This document shows positions 26,107 through 33,817 of a stretch of DNA of 64,000 bases, in pieces. Every line of letters begins with the position of its first letter. The stretch's first letter is position 1. The notes below the pieces were generated by a model that saw nothing but the letters and a program-made list of their open reading frames with translations, had not been told where the DNA came from and did no database searches. The position numbers and the translations under genes were made by a program. The stretch covers positions 186,001 through 250,000 of the forward strand of contig NZ_RCZE01000011.1 in assembly GCF_006438915.1 (NCBI RefSeq). Direction: 5' to 3'. This DNA comes from Pseudomonas arsenicoxydans. GTDB lineage: Bacteria > Pseudomonadota > Gammaproteobacteria > Pseudomonadales > Pseudomonadaceae.

Positions 26107-27960
26107 ATGCCTGTAAAACCGCCTACAAAATTTCCTGCTACTGACATCTCTACAATCAACGTCAATCCGCCGCGCTTACGGCCAGACGCCCTACTTCCGA
26201 CACCTGCGATGCCAGGCAGCTCCGTTTTTCATCATGGGCAATCGCCAAGTCCGGCGAGGCCTGAATACGGGGGCGGCGCTCCTGTCGCAATAACCCTCGA
26301 CAGAGGGGTTCCAGTGCCTACGAAACTGGACATTACGGAAATCCCCGTAAGACAACTTTTACAACCCTCGGCAGACTCGAACCTGGCCGCCTATCTATTG
26401 CGCCCTGCCATGCTGCGAACCATGCCGCGGCCTGACGAACAGGGGTTTCGGACAATCGTCGCACGCAAATTTGTGGACGTTAAAAACGAAGGAACCGTCT
26501 ATGTGGAATTCGATGACGCGACGGCGGCTTATCGCGCGACAGACCTTTACAAAAAGCACCCGCAAGGACCTGCGCTTTACAAAAACGATGGGGAAGCCAC
26601 CTGGAGTCAGCGGCCTCAGGCGAGAGAAACCGTCACGCTGAAACGCTCCTTGGCCGATGAGCCAGTGCCTGAGACAACCCTCCCCGGCAAACACCCAAGA
26701 GTCCAGTCTCCAGGTCCGCAACGGAGCGTTGAGCCCCCCCCTGCAAGCCCACGCCCGGAACTGAGTCAGAACCTACGGGCTCAATTGATCGACGGTCCGC
26801 TCCAGTCGCTCTATCCAGACAAAACAGCCAACGAGCTGGAAACATTTCTAAGGTCTTACAATTTATCCCCGGGACAGCAAACGCGTCTGCACAAGGACAT
26901 GCTGGAAAATCTCAAGATTCCCGAATGGGCTGAACAGCATAAGCAGATGAGCAGGGATACTGGCAATCCTCGTCGACACGACCTGCTGTATAGCGAGATA
27001 GAGCCAAACCTGCGTCACCTGAGGAACGGAACAGCAACTACCGGCCTCTATGAGCTTCATCTCAGTTTGACCCACGAGTATCTCGATAGCTTTCTGGTAA
27101 AGGCTGGATACTCGCGAAACAGAAACAACTGCCTGTACCGGACCGACATCCCTGCTGTATTCAGGGGCGATGAACGCACGCCATTTGAACTGGCAAATGA
27201 TGGCTGGATGCTGCCCCGCTACAACCACAAACCCTATGCAACCACCCAAAAAGCCATGAGCGTCACAGTGAGTTTGAAGGCGGCAAAAATGTATGGCGAA
27301 GACGAGCCGGATCCGGAGTATCTGCTTTACAACAGTCAAACCAATAAATACCCGGGCAAGCAACCCGATGACGCCAGTGGCGACTCCGATGCCTCCGATG
27401 CCTCCGATGTTTCCACTACCTCGAAAATCGCCAGCAGCGGCTCAGAGTCGGACAGTTCGCTGCAACTCGACCTGGAGCGCAACTACGAAACGACCAGGCA
27501 CAAACAACAAATTCAGTTTGTTTATGCAATCGACAGCCGAAACATGGAAATCGTACTGGGCGAAGAAAACCATGCGTTCAACCGCGCAGCAAACGGCCCG
27601 AACTGGTTCCCCGAGGATGATCTGGAAGCACTGCTGTCAGTCTCGAGACGAGGCATCAGCGCCGATCGGATCTGGGTATTTGATTCCAGCCATCAAAAAG
27701 CGGTGCGAGTCAAAGATCTCCAGGATCACGCCGACGACACAGATGACGCCTACGCCAGAAGAGTAGAAGAACGAACACACTCCGGCGTCGACAACAAAGA
27801 TGAGTATGACCGGCTGATTGCTGAAGTGGCAGCGACTGGCAAACCGGTCCTTTCGCTCAGTGGCGACAAGGAGTGGTTTGCCAACGATATCGTCTGGCCT
27901 TCACTGTCGGAAATCAGCACTAACGCGGCGCTCGACTTGCCCCCGCAATCAATCACCTGA
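26107..27960 (+). CDS. Putative ADP-ribosyltransferase-like toxin/effector, paralogue 2
   Basis: 617 residues from the ATG at 26107 (a TTG at 26092 is in frame). It is a clear paralogue of the preceding gene along its whole length: RKFVDVKNEGTVYVEFD, LIDGPLQSLYPDKT, SYNLSPGQQTRLHKDM, PEWAEQHKQ, and LYRTDIPAVFRGDERTPFELA. Putative ART residues are Arg345, Ser385-x-Thr387-x-Ser389 and Glu507 in LEALLSVSRRGISADRIW. An acidic Ser/Asp/Ala-rich linker (DASDASDVS and similar) lies at about 425-455. Its intergenic gap to paralogue 1 is about 60 A/T-rich bases, so cotranscription is likely. Conservation of the same R/S/E positions in both copies while the linkers differ supports a functional catalytic core. 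Confidence 0.55.
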   Translation: MPVKPPTKFPATDISTINVNPPRLRPDALLPTPAMPGSSVFHHGQSPSPARPEYGGGAPVAITLDRGVPVPTKLDITEIPVRQLLQPSADSNLAAYLLRPAMLRTMPRPDEQGFRTIVARKFVDVKNEGTVYVEFDDATAAYRATDLYKKHPQGPALYKNDGEATWSQRPQARETVTLKRSLADEPVPETTLPGKHPRVQSPGPQRSVEPPPASPRPELSQNLRAQLIDGPLQSLYPDKTANELETFLRSYNLSPGQQTRLHKDMLENLKIPEWAEQHKQMSRDTGNPRRHDLLYSEIEPNLRHLRNGTATTGLYELHLSLTHEYLDSFLVKAGYSRNRNNCLYRTDIPAVFRGDERTPFELANDGWMLPRYNHKPYATTQKAMSVTVSLKAAKMYGEDEPDPEYLLYNSQTNKYPGKQPDDASGDSDASDASDVSTTSKIASSGSESDSSLQLDLERNYETTRHKQQIQFVYAIDSRNMEIVLGEENHAFNRAANGPNWFPEDDLEALLSVSRRGISADRIWVFDSSHQKAVRVKDLQDHADDTDDAYARRVEERTHSGVDNKDEYDRLIAEVAATGKPVLSLSGDKEWFANDIVWPSLSEISTNAALDLPPQSIT

Positions 27961-27962
27961 AA

Positions 27963-28559
27963 TCAGGCAAACAACTCACCTTGCAACTCATCGAGCAGCG
28001 CCTGGATCGCATCCAGTCGCTGTTGCGGGTCATCGAGTTGCAGCAGGTCGATTTTGTCCACTTCGGCAAACGGCAGTAGATACGCGAGCTGATTGGCCAG
28101 CGACTGCTGGCCGGTCGCCTCGGTGCCCATGTTCAACGCTTCAACCATCGGGTGTTCGGCCAACGCCTTGAGCAGTGCAACCAGATCGGCGTCTTCATCC
28201 TGCAACGGTTGCTCCGGTTCATCTTCCAGCCACTCAACCTCGGCGACGGTCAACTGATCGCGCTGCACCTCGGTGCTCAAGACATGAAAGCGCCGCCCAC
28301 CCTGCACCCGAATACCTAGCAGGCCGTTGTCCTGCTGTTTGAAATCGGTGATCAGCGCTTCGCATCCCACCAGGGCATACCCTGCCGGCGCGATGCCGAC
28401 CTCCTCGCCTTCGAGGAGGCACACCACGCCGAAGCCGCCGCCCTGTTTCATGCAACGGCTGATCATGTCCAGATAGCGCGCCTCGAAGATCTGCAAGTCG
28501 AGGATGCAGCCAGGAAACAGCACTGTGTTCAGCGGGAAAAGCGGCAAGCTCATAGACAT
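27963..28559 (-). CDS. LON peptidase substrate-binding domain protein
   Basis: 198-residue stand-alone protein with the N-terminal LON (PUA-like) domain: LPLFPLNTVLFPGCILDLQIFEARY is the hallmark opening. It lacks the AAA+ and protease domains of Lon, as is common for this family (in Pseudomonas often simply annotated as ATP-dependent protease or peptidase S16). Its role is unknown; a substrate-recognition or ligand-binding function is inferred from the domain. It converges with the second ART-like gene, their stops being only 2 bases apart, and lies just downstream of lrgB. A second in-frame ATG lies two codons downstream. Confidence 0.88.
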   Translation of the reverse strand: MSMSLPLFPLNTVLFPGCILDLQIFEARYLDMISRCMKQGGGFGVVCLLEGEEVGIAPAGYALVGCEALITDFKQQDNGLLGIRVQGGRRFHVLSTEVQRDQLTVAEVEWLEDEPEQPLQDEDADLVALLKALAEHPMVEALNMGTEATGQQSLANQLAYLLPFAEVDKIDLLQLDDPQQRLDAIQALLDELQGELFA

Positions 28560-28563
28560 TTCC

Positions 28564-29280
28564 TTACACCACCATCGACACCGCCAACGGCAGGAACACC
28601 GCCGTGGCCACGCCCATCAGACTCATCGCCAGCGCCGCAAACGCGCCGCACTCTTCACTTTCCTGCAAGGCCACCGAGGTGCCGACCGCGTGGGCGGTCA
28701 TGCCCAGTGCCATACCGCGCGCCTCGGGACTGTGCACACCCAGCCGGGTCAACAGGCTCGGGCCGAAGATCGCACCGATCACGCCAGTGATCAACACGAA
28801 CACCGCGGCCAGCGCCGCGACGCCACCGATCTGCTCGGCCACCAGCATGGCAATCGGTGACGTCACCGACTTGGGCGCCATGGTCATCAGGATCATGTGT
28901 TCGGCACCGAACCACCAGCCCAGCAACACGCCCATGCCCGTGGCGACCACGCCGCCTATCACCAGCGTAGTAAATATCGGCCAGAACAACTGCCGAATCC
29001 GTCGCAGATTGAGGTAAAGCGGCACGGCCAACGCAACGGTTGCAGGCCCGAGCAAGATGCTGAGGATCTCGGTGCTCTTGCGGTACTCGGCGTACGTCAG
29101 GCCGCAGGTCACCAGAACTCCGATCACTACCAGCATCGAGACCAGCACCGGTTGCAAAAAGATCCAACGGGTTTTCTCGAAGGCCGCCAACACCAGTTGA
29201 TAAGCGCCCAACGTAATGCCGATGCCGAACAACGGATGATGAATCACCGAGTCGAGCGCGCCGTGCCAATCCAGGATCAT
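28564..29280 (-). CDS. lrgB: LrgB-family membrane protein
   Basis: 238-residue polytopic membrane protein with the LrgB/CidB fold (GAEHMILMTMAPKSVTSPIAM and AVGTSVALQESEECGAFAALAM-type segments are characteristic). LrgAB/CidAB proteins are holin/antiholin-like systems first described in Staphylococcus, and are also linked to transport of pyruvate or other metabolites; which applies here cannot be told from sequence. Its ATG overlaps the lrgA stop as ATGA, showing translational coupling. A stand-alone LON-domain gene follows 4 bases downstream. Confidence 0.92.
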   Translation of the reverse strand: MILDWHGALDSVIHHPLFGIGITLGAYQLVLAAFEKTRWIFLQPVLVSMLVVIGVLVTCGLTYAEYRKSTEILSILLGPATVALAVPLYLNLRRIRQLFWPIFTTLVIGGVVATGMGVLLGWWFGAEHMILMTMAPKSVTSPIAMLVAEQIGGVAALAAVFVLITGVIGAIFGPSLLTRLGVHSPEARGMALGMTAHAVGTSVALQESEECGAFAALAMSLMGVATAVFLPLAVSMVV

Positions 29281-29639
29281 TGGTCATCTCCGCGAGGGGC
29301 GTGGCGCTTGACCATGCGCTGCATCAGTACCCCGGCGAAGGCCATGGACAGCAGCAGCGACAACACCAATGCGCCGACGATGGCCCAGAAATCCGCGGCA
29401 ATGTCCTTGAAGTACACCATCACGCCCACGGCCGGCGGCACCAGCAGCAACGGCAAGTAACGCAGCAGACTGCTGGCGGCCAGGCTCAGCGGCTCGCCGA
29501 CTTGTCCGCGTGAAATCAGGTACACCAGCAACAACAGCAAACCGATAATCGGCCCCGGCAGCACCGGTAGAAACAAGTGGTTGATGGCTGTGCCCAGCAA
29601 TTGGAACAGCACCAGCCAGGTCAGGCCACGTAACAACAT
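29277..29639 (-). CDS. lrgA: CidA/LrgA-family holin-like protein
   Basis: 120-residue protein with about four membrane segments starting MLLRGLTWLVLFQLLGT and containing LPGPIIGLLLLLVYL, diagnostic of the CidA/LrgA family (Pfam LrgA). The ATG at 29639 is chosen for the GGGAG Shine-Dalgarno seven bases upstream; the frame is open to 29666. It is paired with lrgB through an ATGA overlap. Usual partners such as a LytS/LytR two-component system are not in the window. Confidence 0.9.
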   Translation of the reverse strand: MLLRGLTWLVLFQLLGTAINHLFLPVLPGPIIGLLLLLVYLISRGQVGEPLSLAASSLLRYLPLLLVPPAVGVMVYFKDIAADFWAIVGALVLSLLLSMAFAGVLMQRMVKRHAPRGDDQ

Positions 29640-29834
29640 CCGGCATCTCCCGCACTCGCCCCACAAAGCAGGGGCCGAGCATTATAAGCACGTCAGCGCT
29701 ATGGATCGGCATTCGCCAAAAGCATGGACAGTTGACCGGAGCCATTTGCCATGTTGATCTAAAGTGGTTCACAGGGAGGTGAAATCCCCCCACTCGAAAA
29801 ACTATAAATCCGATGAAACCCAAGGAGAGTCTCA

Positions 29835-30290
29835 ATGCCCTATGTTCCCGTTGCAGAGCTCAAAGATTATGTCGGCAAGGAACTCGGACGTTCCCAATGG
29901 CTCACCATCGATCAGGAGCGCATCAACCTGTTCGCAGAAGCCACAGGTGATTATCAGTTTATTCATGTCGACCCGGTCAAAGCCGCGCAAACGCCATTTG
30001 GCAGCACCATCGCCCATGGATTCCTGTCGCTGTCACTGATCCCGAAACTGATGGAAGACATCCTCATCCTCCCCGAAGGCGCGAAGATGGTGGTCAACTA
30101 CGGTCTCGACAGCGTGCGTTTCATTCAACCGGTCAAGGTCGATTCGAACGTGCGGCTGAAGGTCGAACTCAGTGACGCTACCGAGAAAAAACCTGGCCAA
30201 TGGCTGCTCAAGGCCACCTGCACCCTTGAGATAGACGGCTCGGACAAACCGGCCTATATCGCTGAATCCCTGTCCCTCTGTTTCGTGTAA
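29835..30290 (+). CDS. MaoC-family dehydratase
   Basis: 151-residue hotdog-fold enzyme with the hydratase-2 motif: DYQFIHVDPVKAAQTPFGSTIAHGFLSLSL contains the expected Asp...His pair for hydrating enoyl-CoA double bonds. The start is fixed by AAGGAGAG. Members hydrate (R)-specific enoyl-CoA, sometimes feeding polyhydroxyalkanoate synthesis; the substrate cannot be told here because neighbouring genes are unrelated. It is a single-gene unit on the plus strand, divergent from lrgAB. Confidence 0.92.
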   Translation: MPYVPVAELKDYVGKELGRSQWLTIDQERINLFAEATGDYQFIHVDPVKAAQTPFGSTIAHGFLSLSLIPKLMEDILILPEGAKMVVNYGLDSVRFIQPVKVDSNVRLKVELSDATEKKPGQWLLKATCTLEIDGSDKPAYIAESLSLCFV

Positions 30291-30391
30291 CTCATCCGGA
30301 TGCGAAGCAGCTCACGCTGTTTCGCGACCCTCTCTATATATACGACACATAGCTGCGGCATACTCGGTCGCCTAATTGCCCGGATCCCGCT

Positions 30392-32110
30392 ATGCGCTCA
30401 CTTGCACTCCTTGCCTTGACCCTGTTACTCACCGCTTGCGGCGATGGCGAATCGCTGCTGCCTCCCGATGCCCGGCTGCCGGACGGGGGGCGCTATCGCG
30501 GTGATCTGGTCAACGGCCTGCTGCAAGGTCAGGGGCGCATCGACTACCCGAACGGCAGCTGGTACGCCGGCGAGTTCGACAAGGGTCAATGGCATGGCCA
30601 GGGTGAATGGCATGGCAGCAACGGCGAAGTCTTTCGCGGGAATTTCAACCAGGGCCTGTTCGACGGCCAGGGCACGCTGACCACATCGGGCAGCAGTTAC
30701 ACCGGCGGTTTCAAACTCGGTCGGCGCGAGGGTGAAGGCACGCTCAAAGAAAACGGCATGACCTATCGCGGCGAATTCAAGGCCGATCAATATTCAGGGC
30801 TCGGCCATCTCGAACTCGAAGACGGCAGCTCGTACCAGGGCCAGTTCGCCCATGGCAAACCCAACGGTGAAGGCCAGCGCGGCGACGCCAGCGGCAATCA
30901 GTTCACCGGGCATTTCGTCGACGGGCAACTGGAAGGTAACGGGACCTTCAACAGCGCTGACGGCGACATCTACGTGGGCGGCTTCAAGAACAATCAATTG
31001 CACGGCAAGGGTCGCTACGAGAATGCCGACGGCGATGTCTGGCTCGGTCAGTTCAAGGAAGGCTCGCTGAACGGCAAGGGCGAGTTGATCGGCGCGGATG
31101 GCAGCCACTACGTCGGCCAGTTCAGTGACTGGCGCTTCACCGGCCAGGGCCGCTTGAACCTGCCGGATGGCAGCTTCTACATCGGCCAGTTCGACAGCGA
31201 CAGTTACTCGGGACGCGGCACACTGGTGCTGACTGACGGCACCGTGCAAAGCGGCACGTGGAACAATGGCCAGCGTGTGCGTGACGCGGATGGCAAGTTG
31301 CTGCCCGACAGCCTGGAGCTCGGTTTGCTGGCTCAGGGCCGCTTGCTCGAGGACGCCCTGTTCAACGTGCCGACCTCCACTCCGGCCGTCGAGCTGTACA
31401 CCCTGACCTTAGGCGGTGACGGCAAGCAAAGCGTGTTCCTGCGCGAATCCGATTACGTCAGCAACATGCTCAGCAGCCGCTTCGGTGCATTTGGCCAGAT
31501 CCGTCTGGTAAATCATCGGGACCACATGGTCGACCGGCCGATGGCCACCCGCGAAAACCTGCGCCGCGCTGCGCTGACACTGGCTGAACGCAGCGGCCCG
31601 GAAGATTTGATCTTCATCTATCTGACCAGCCACGGCACCAGCGAGCACGAACTGGTGCTCGACCAGCCGCGCATGGAACTGTCCGACCTGCAGGCCGATG
31701 AACTCGCCGCGGTACTGGCGCCGTTGAAGAATCGCGACAAGATCATCGTGATTTCGTCCTGCTATTCCGGCGGCTTCATTCCGGCGTTGAAAGACGAACG
31801 CACGCTGATCATGACCGCCTCGCGGGCGGACCGTGTGTCCTTCGGCTGCTCTGAAGAAGCCAACTTCACCTACTTTGGCGACGCGCTGTTTGCCCAGGCG
31901 CTGAACCAGACCGACGACCTGGAGCAAGCCTTCAAACTGGCCAAGGCCACCGTTGCCGAGCGCGAGTTGGCGGACGGCTTCGAAGCCTCTGAACCGCAGA
32001 TCTGGGCACCGAAAACGGTCATCTCGCACTGGCAGTTGTTACGCAAGCAGCAGGCACGAAAAGCACTACAAAGTGTCTCGATCGACAGCAAGGATTTAAA
32101 GAGCAACTAA
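30392..32110 (+). CDS. MORN-repeat lipoprotein with C13 (caspase-like) peptidase domain
   Basis: 572 residues. The N-terminus MRSLALLALTLLLTACGDG has a lipobox (LLTAC, Cys16). Residues about 30-290 contain around eleven MORN repeats of 23 residues (pattern Y-x-G-x-F-x-x-G...G-x-G). Residues about 330-545 form a C13/legumain-like domain: FIYLTSHGTSE places the catalytic His at 414 and VISSCYSGGF the Cys at 457, the layout of clan CD proteases. By family, C13 enzymes cleave after Asn or Asp, but the bacterial MORN-fused versions are uncharacterised. It could act on cell-envelope proteins at the outer membrane, which is inference. It stands 27 bases upstream of an oxidoreductase gene, likely cotranscribed. 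Confidence 0.88.
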   Translation: MRSLALLALTLLLTACGDGESLLPPDARLPDGGRYRGDLVNGLLQGQGRIDYPNGSWYAGEFDKGQWHGQGEWHGSNGEVFRGNFNQGLFDGQGTLTTSGSSYTGGFKLGRREGEGTLKENGMTYRGEFKADQYSGLGHLELEDGSSYQGQFAHGKPNGEGQRGDASGNQFTGHFVDGQLEGNGTFNSADGDIYVGGFKNNQLHGKGRYENADGDVWLGQFKEGSLNGKGELIGADGSHYVGQFSDWRFTGQGRLNLPDGSFYIGQFDSDSYSGRGTLVLTDGTVQSGTWNNGQRVRDADGKLLPDSLELGLLAQGRLLEDALFNVPTSTPAVELYTLTLGGDGKQSVFLRESDYVSNMLSSRFGAFGQIRLVNHRDHMVDRPMATRENLRRAALTLAERSGPEDLIFIYLTSHGTSEHELVLDQPRMELSDLQADELAAVLAPLKNRDKIIVISSCYSGGFIPALKDERTLIMTASRADRVSFGCSEEANFTYFGDALFAQALNQTDDLEQAFKLAKATVAERELADGFEASEPQIWAPKTVISHWQLLRKQQARKALQSVSIDSKDLKSN

Positions 32111-32137
32111 GCTGAACAGTATCAAGGGAGAAACACT

Positions 32138-32779
32138 ATGTACTTGACGCCTCAGCATGTATTGCTTGCCGGAGCTACCGGGTTGACCGGTGAACGTCTG
32201 CTTGATCGCCTGTTGAACGAGCCTACGATTTCAAGGGTATTGGCCCCCTCGCGCCGTCCACTCGCCAAACACCCGCACCTGGAAAACCCGGTTGGCGACC
32301 CGGCGGTGTTTCTGCCACAGTTGAACGGCCGCGTCGATATCGCCTATTGCTGCCTGGGCACCACGATCAAACAGGCCGGTTCCGAAGAAGCGTTTCGTGC
32401 CGTGGATCTGGACATGGTTGTGGCGTTTGCCAAACGTGCGCGGGAAATGGGCGCACGCCACCTGATCGTGATCAGTGCCCTGGGCGCTGATCGCAGGTCC
32501 TCGATTTTCTACAACCGGGTCAAAGGCGAGATGGAATACGCATTGCGCGCGCAGGACTGGCCGCAACTGACCATTTGCCGCCCGTCTCTGTTGCTGGGCG
32601 ATCGCATCGAGCCGCGCATGGGCGAGAAAGTCGCCGGCCCGCTGTCACGCCTGATCCCGGGCAAATACCACGGCATCGAAGCCTGCCAACTGGCCCGGGC
32701 GATGTGGCGGTTGGCGCTGGAAGAGCAGGATGGGGTGCGGATTGTTGAGTCGGATGAGTTGCGCAAACTAGGTAAATAG
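32138..32779 (+). CDS. NAD(P)-binding atypical SDR oxidoreductase
   Basis: 213-residue Rossmann-fold protein starting MYLTPQHVLLAGATGLTGERLLDRLL, with the dinucleotide-binding GATGLTG motif near residue 12. It is of the NAD(P)H-binding/YwnB-HTATIP2-like atypical short-chain dehydrogenase type (VVAFAKRAREMGARHLIVISALGADRRSSIFYNRVKGEME contains the YxxxK-equivalent NRVKGE). The preceding bases AAGGGAG act as Shine-Dalgarno. The substrate is unknown. A REP doublet follows the stop codon. Confidence 0.85.
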   Translation: MYLTPQHVLLAGATGLTGERLLDRLLNEPTISRVLAPSRRPLAKHPHLENPVGDPAVFLPQLNGRVDIAYCCLGTTIKQAGSEEAFRAVDLDMVVAFAKRAREMGARHLIVISALGADRRSSIFYNRVKGEMEYALRAQDWPQLTICRPSLLLGDRIEPRMGEKVAGPLSRLIPGKYHGIEACQLARAMWRLALEEQDGVRIVESDELRKLGK

Positions 32780-32791
32780 ACTGCTGACCCT

Positions 32792-32896
32792 TGTGGCGAG
32801 GGAGCTTGCTCCCGCTGGGCTGCGAAGCGGCCCTCTCTTCACCCAAAAAGCAGGGGCCTGCTGCGCAGTCCAGCGGGAGCAAGCTCCCTCGCCACA
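32792..32896. repeat. REP/REPIN-type inverted repeat, GTGGCGAGGGAG class
   Basis: TGTGGCGAGGGAGCTTGCTC and its inverse flank about 60 bases between convergent genes. It is nearly identical in its arms to the copy at 3.6 kb. Confidence 0.85.
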
Positions 32897-32907
32897 TTAG
32901 CCGAACG

Positions 32908-33192
32908 CTACAACCCGCCCGTCGCCTGAAAACTCACCCCGAGCACCGTCAACAGCGACAACGGCAACAGCAGCGTATCGAGCAACGCGCTGGCTGGCAG
33001 GTCCACGCCAGGGTAACTCGGCGCCTCGGCGCCAAAGTGGTCCTTGGCACAGCACCCGCCGTTCATGGCATACACATCCAGACGCGTCCCCGCATACACC
33101 AAGGGTGCACCGGGTTTGGCGGCATCAAGGGTGCGCGCCGTGGCGCAGCCGGTGAGTTGCAATACCAGCAGAAGGGTCAGTAGCTTATTCAT
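32908..33192 (-). CDS. YceK/YidQ-family lipoprotein
   Basis: 94-residue predicted outer-membrane lipoprotein of the DUF1375 family (YceK, YidQ). It has a lipobox LTGC (Cys16) followed by the family pattern GAPLVYAGTRLDVYAM and a final hydrophobic segment (DLPASALLDTLLLPLSLLTVL). Its role is not known; relatives are general envelope proteins. Its start overlaps the end of ubiX by 8 bases, so it is translationally coupled behind ubiX on the minus strand. Confidence 0.85.
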   Translation of the reverse strand: MNKLLTLLLVLQLTGCATARTLDAAKPGAPLVYAGTRLDVYAMNGGCCAKDHFGAEAPSYPGVDLPASALLDTLLLPLSLLTVLGVSFQATGGL

Positions 33193-33817
33193 CGCTGCTC
33201 AAATGGTGTTCGCCCCAGCGTGGCAGCATGTCTTGCGGGATGTTCAGCAGATTGAGAATCCGCGCCACGACAAAGTCGATCAGGTCATCGATGGTCTGCG
33301 GTTGATGATAGAAGCCCGGCGAGGCCGGCAAGATCGTCACACCCATGTTCGACAGCTTGAGCATGTGCTCCAGATGGATGCTCGAATATGGCGCTTCACG
33401 CGGCACCAGAATCAACTGGCGACGCTCCTTCAATGTCACATCGGCCGCACGTTCGATCAGGTTGTTGCAGGCACCGGTCGCGATGGCCGACAGTGTTCCC
33501 GTGGAACACGGCACCACCACCATCGCCGCCGGCGCACCGGAACCCGAGGCCACCGGTGACATCCAGTCTTCCTTGCCATACACCTTGATTTGCCCGGCAG
33601 CGGCGCCGGTGTATTCGGTGAGGAAGGCCTGCATCATCTGCGGCTTGGGCGGCAGCGTAACGTCAGTCTCGGTGGCCATCACCAGTTGCGCAGCCTTGGA
33701 AATCAGGAAGTGCACTTCGCGATCTTCACGCACCAGGCAATCGAGCAGACGCAAACCATACTGGGCGCCGGAAGCGCCGGTCATCGCCAGCGTGATCCGA
33801 TCCGGGCCGCTGCTCAT
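33185..33817 (-). CDS. ubiX: Flavin prenyltransferase UbiX
   Basis: Makes the prenylated FMN cofactor needed by the decarboxylase UbiD in ubiquinone synthesis. The 210-residue product begins MSSGPDRITLAMTGASGAQYGLRLL, with the flavoprotein Rossmann motif, and has VVVPCSTGTLSAIATGACNNLIERAADV and LVPREAPYS, all UbiX signatures. The frame extends upstream to 34012, but the ATG at 33817 fits the family and overlaps the mpl stop as ATGA. It forms a coupled mpl-ubiX-yceK-like unit, as in other pseudomonads. Confidence 0.95.
   Translation of the reverse strand: MSSGPDRITLAMTGASGAQYGLRLLDCLVREDREVHFLISKAAQLVMATETDVTLPPKPQMMQAFLTEYTGAAAGQIKVYGKEDWMSPVASGSGAPAAMVVVPCSTGTLSAIATGACNNLIERAADVTLKERRQLILVPREAPYSSIHLEHMLKLSNMGVTILPASPGFYHQPQTIDDLIDFVVARILNLLNIPQDMLPRWGEHHLSSDE

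Noticed and set aside
24222..27960. Toxin-immunity pairs inside the island
   Set aside because: No small gene follows either ART-like gene: the gaps are only about 60 bases and the next gene after paralogue 2 is convergent, so an immunity protein cannot be assigned.
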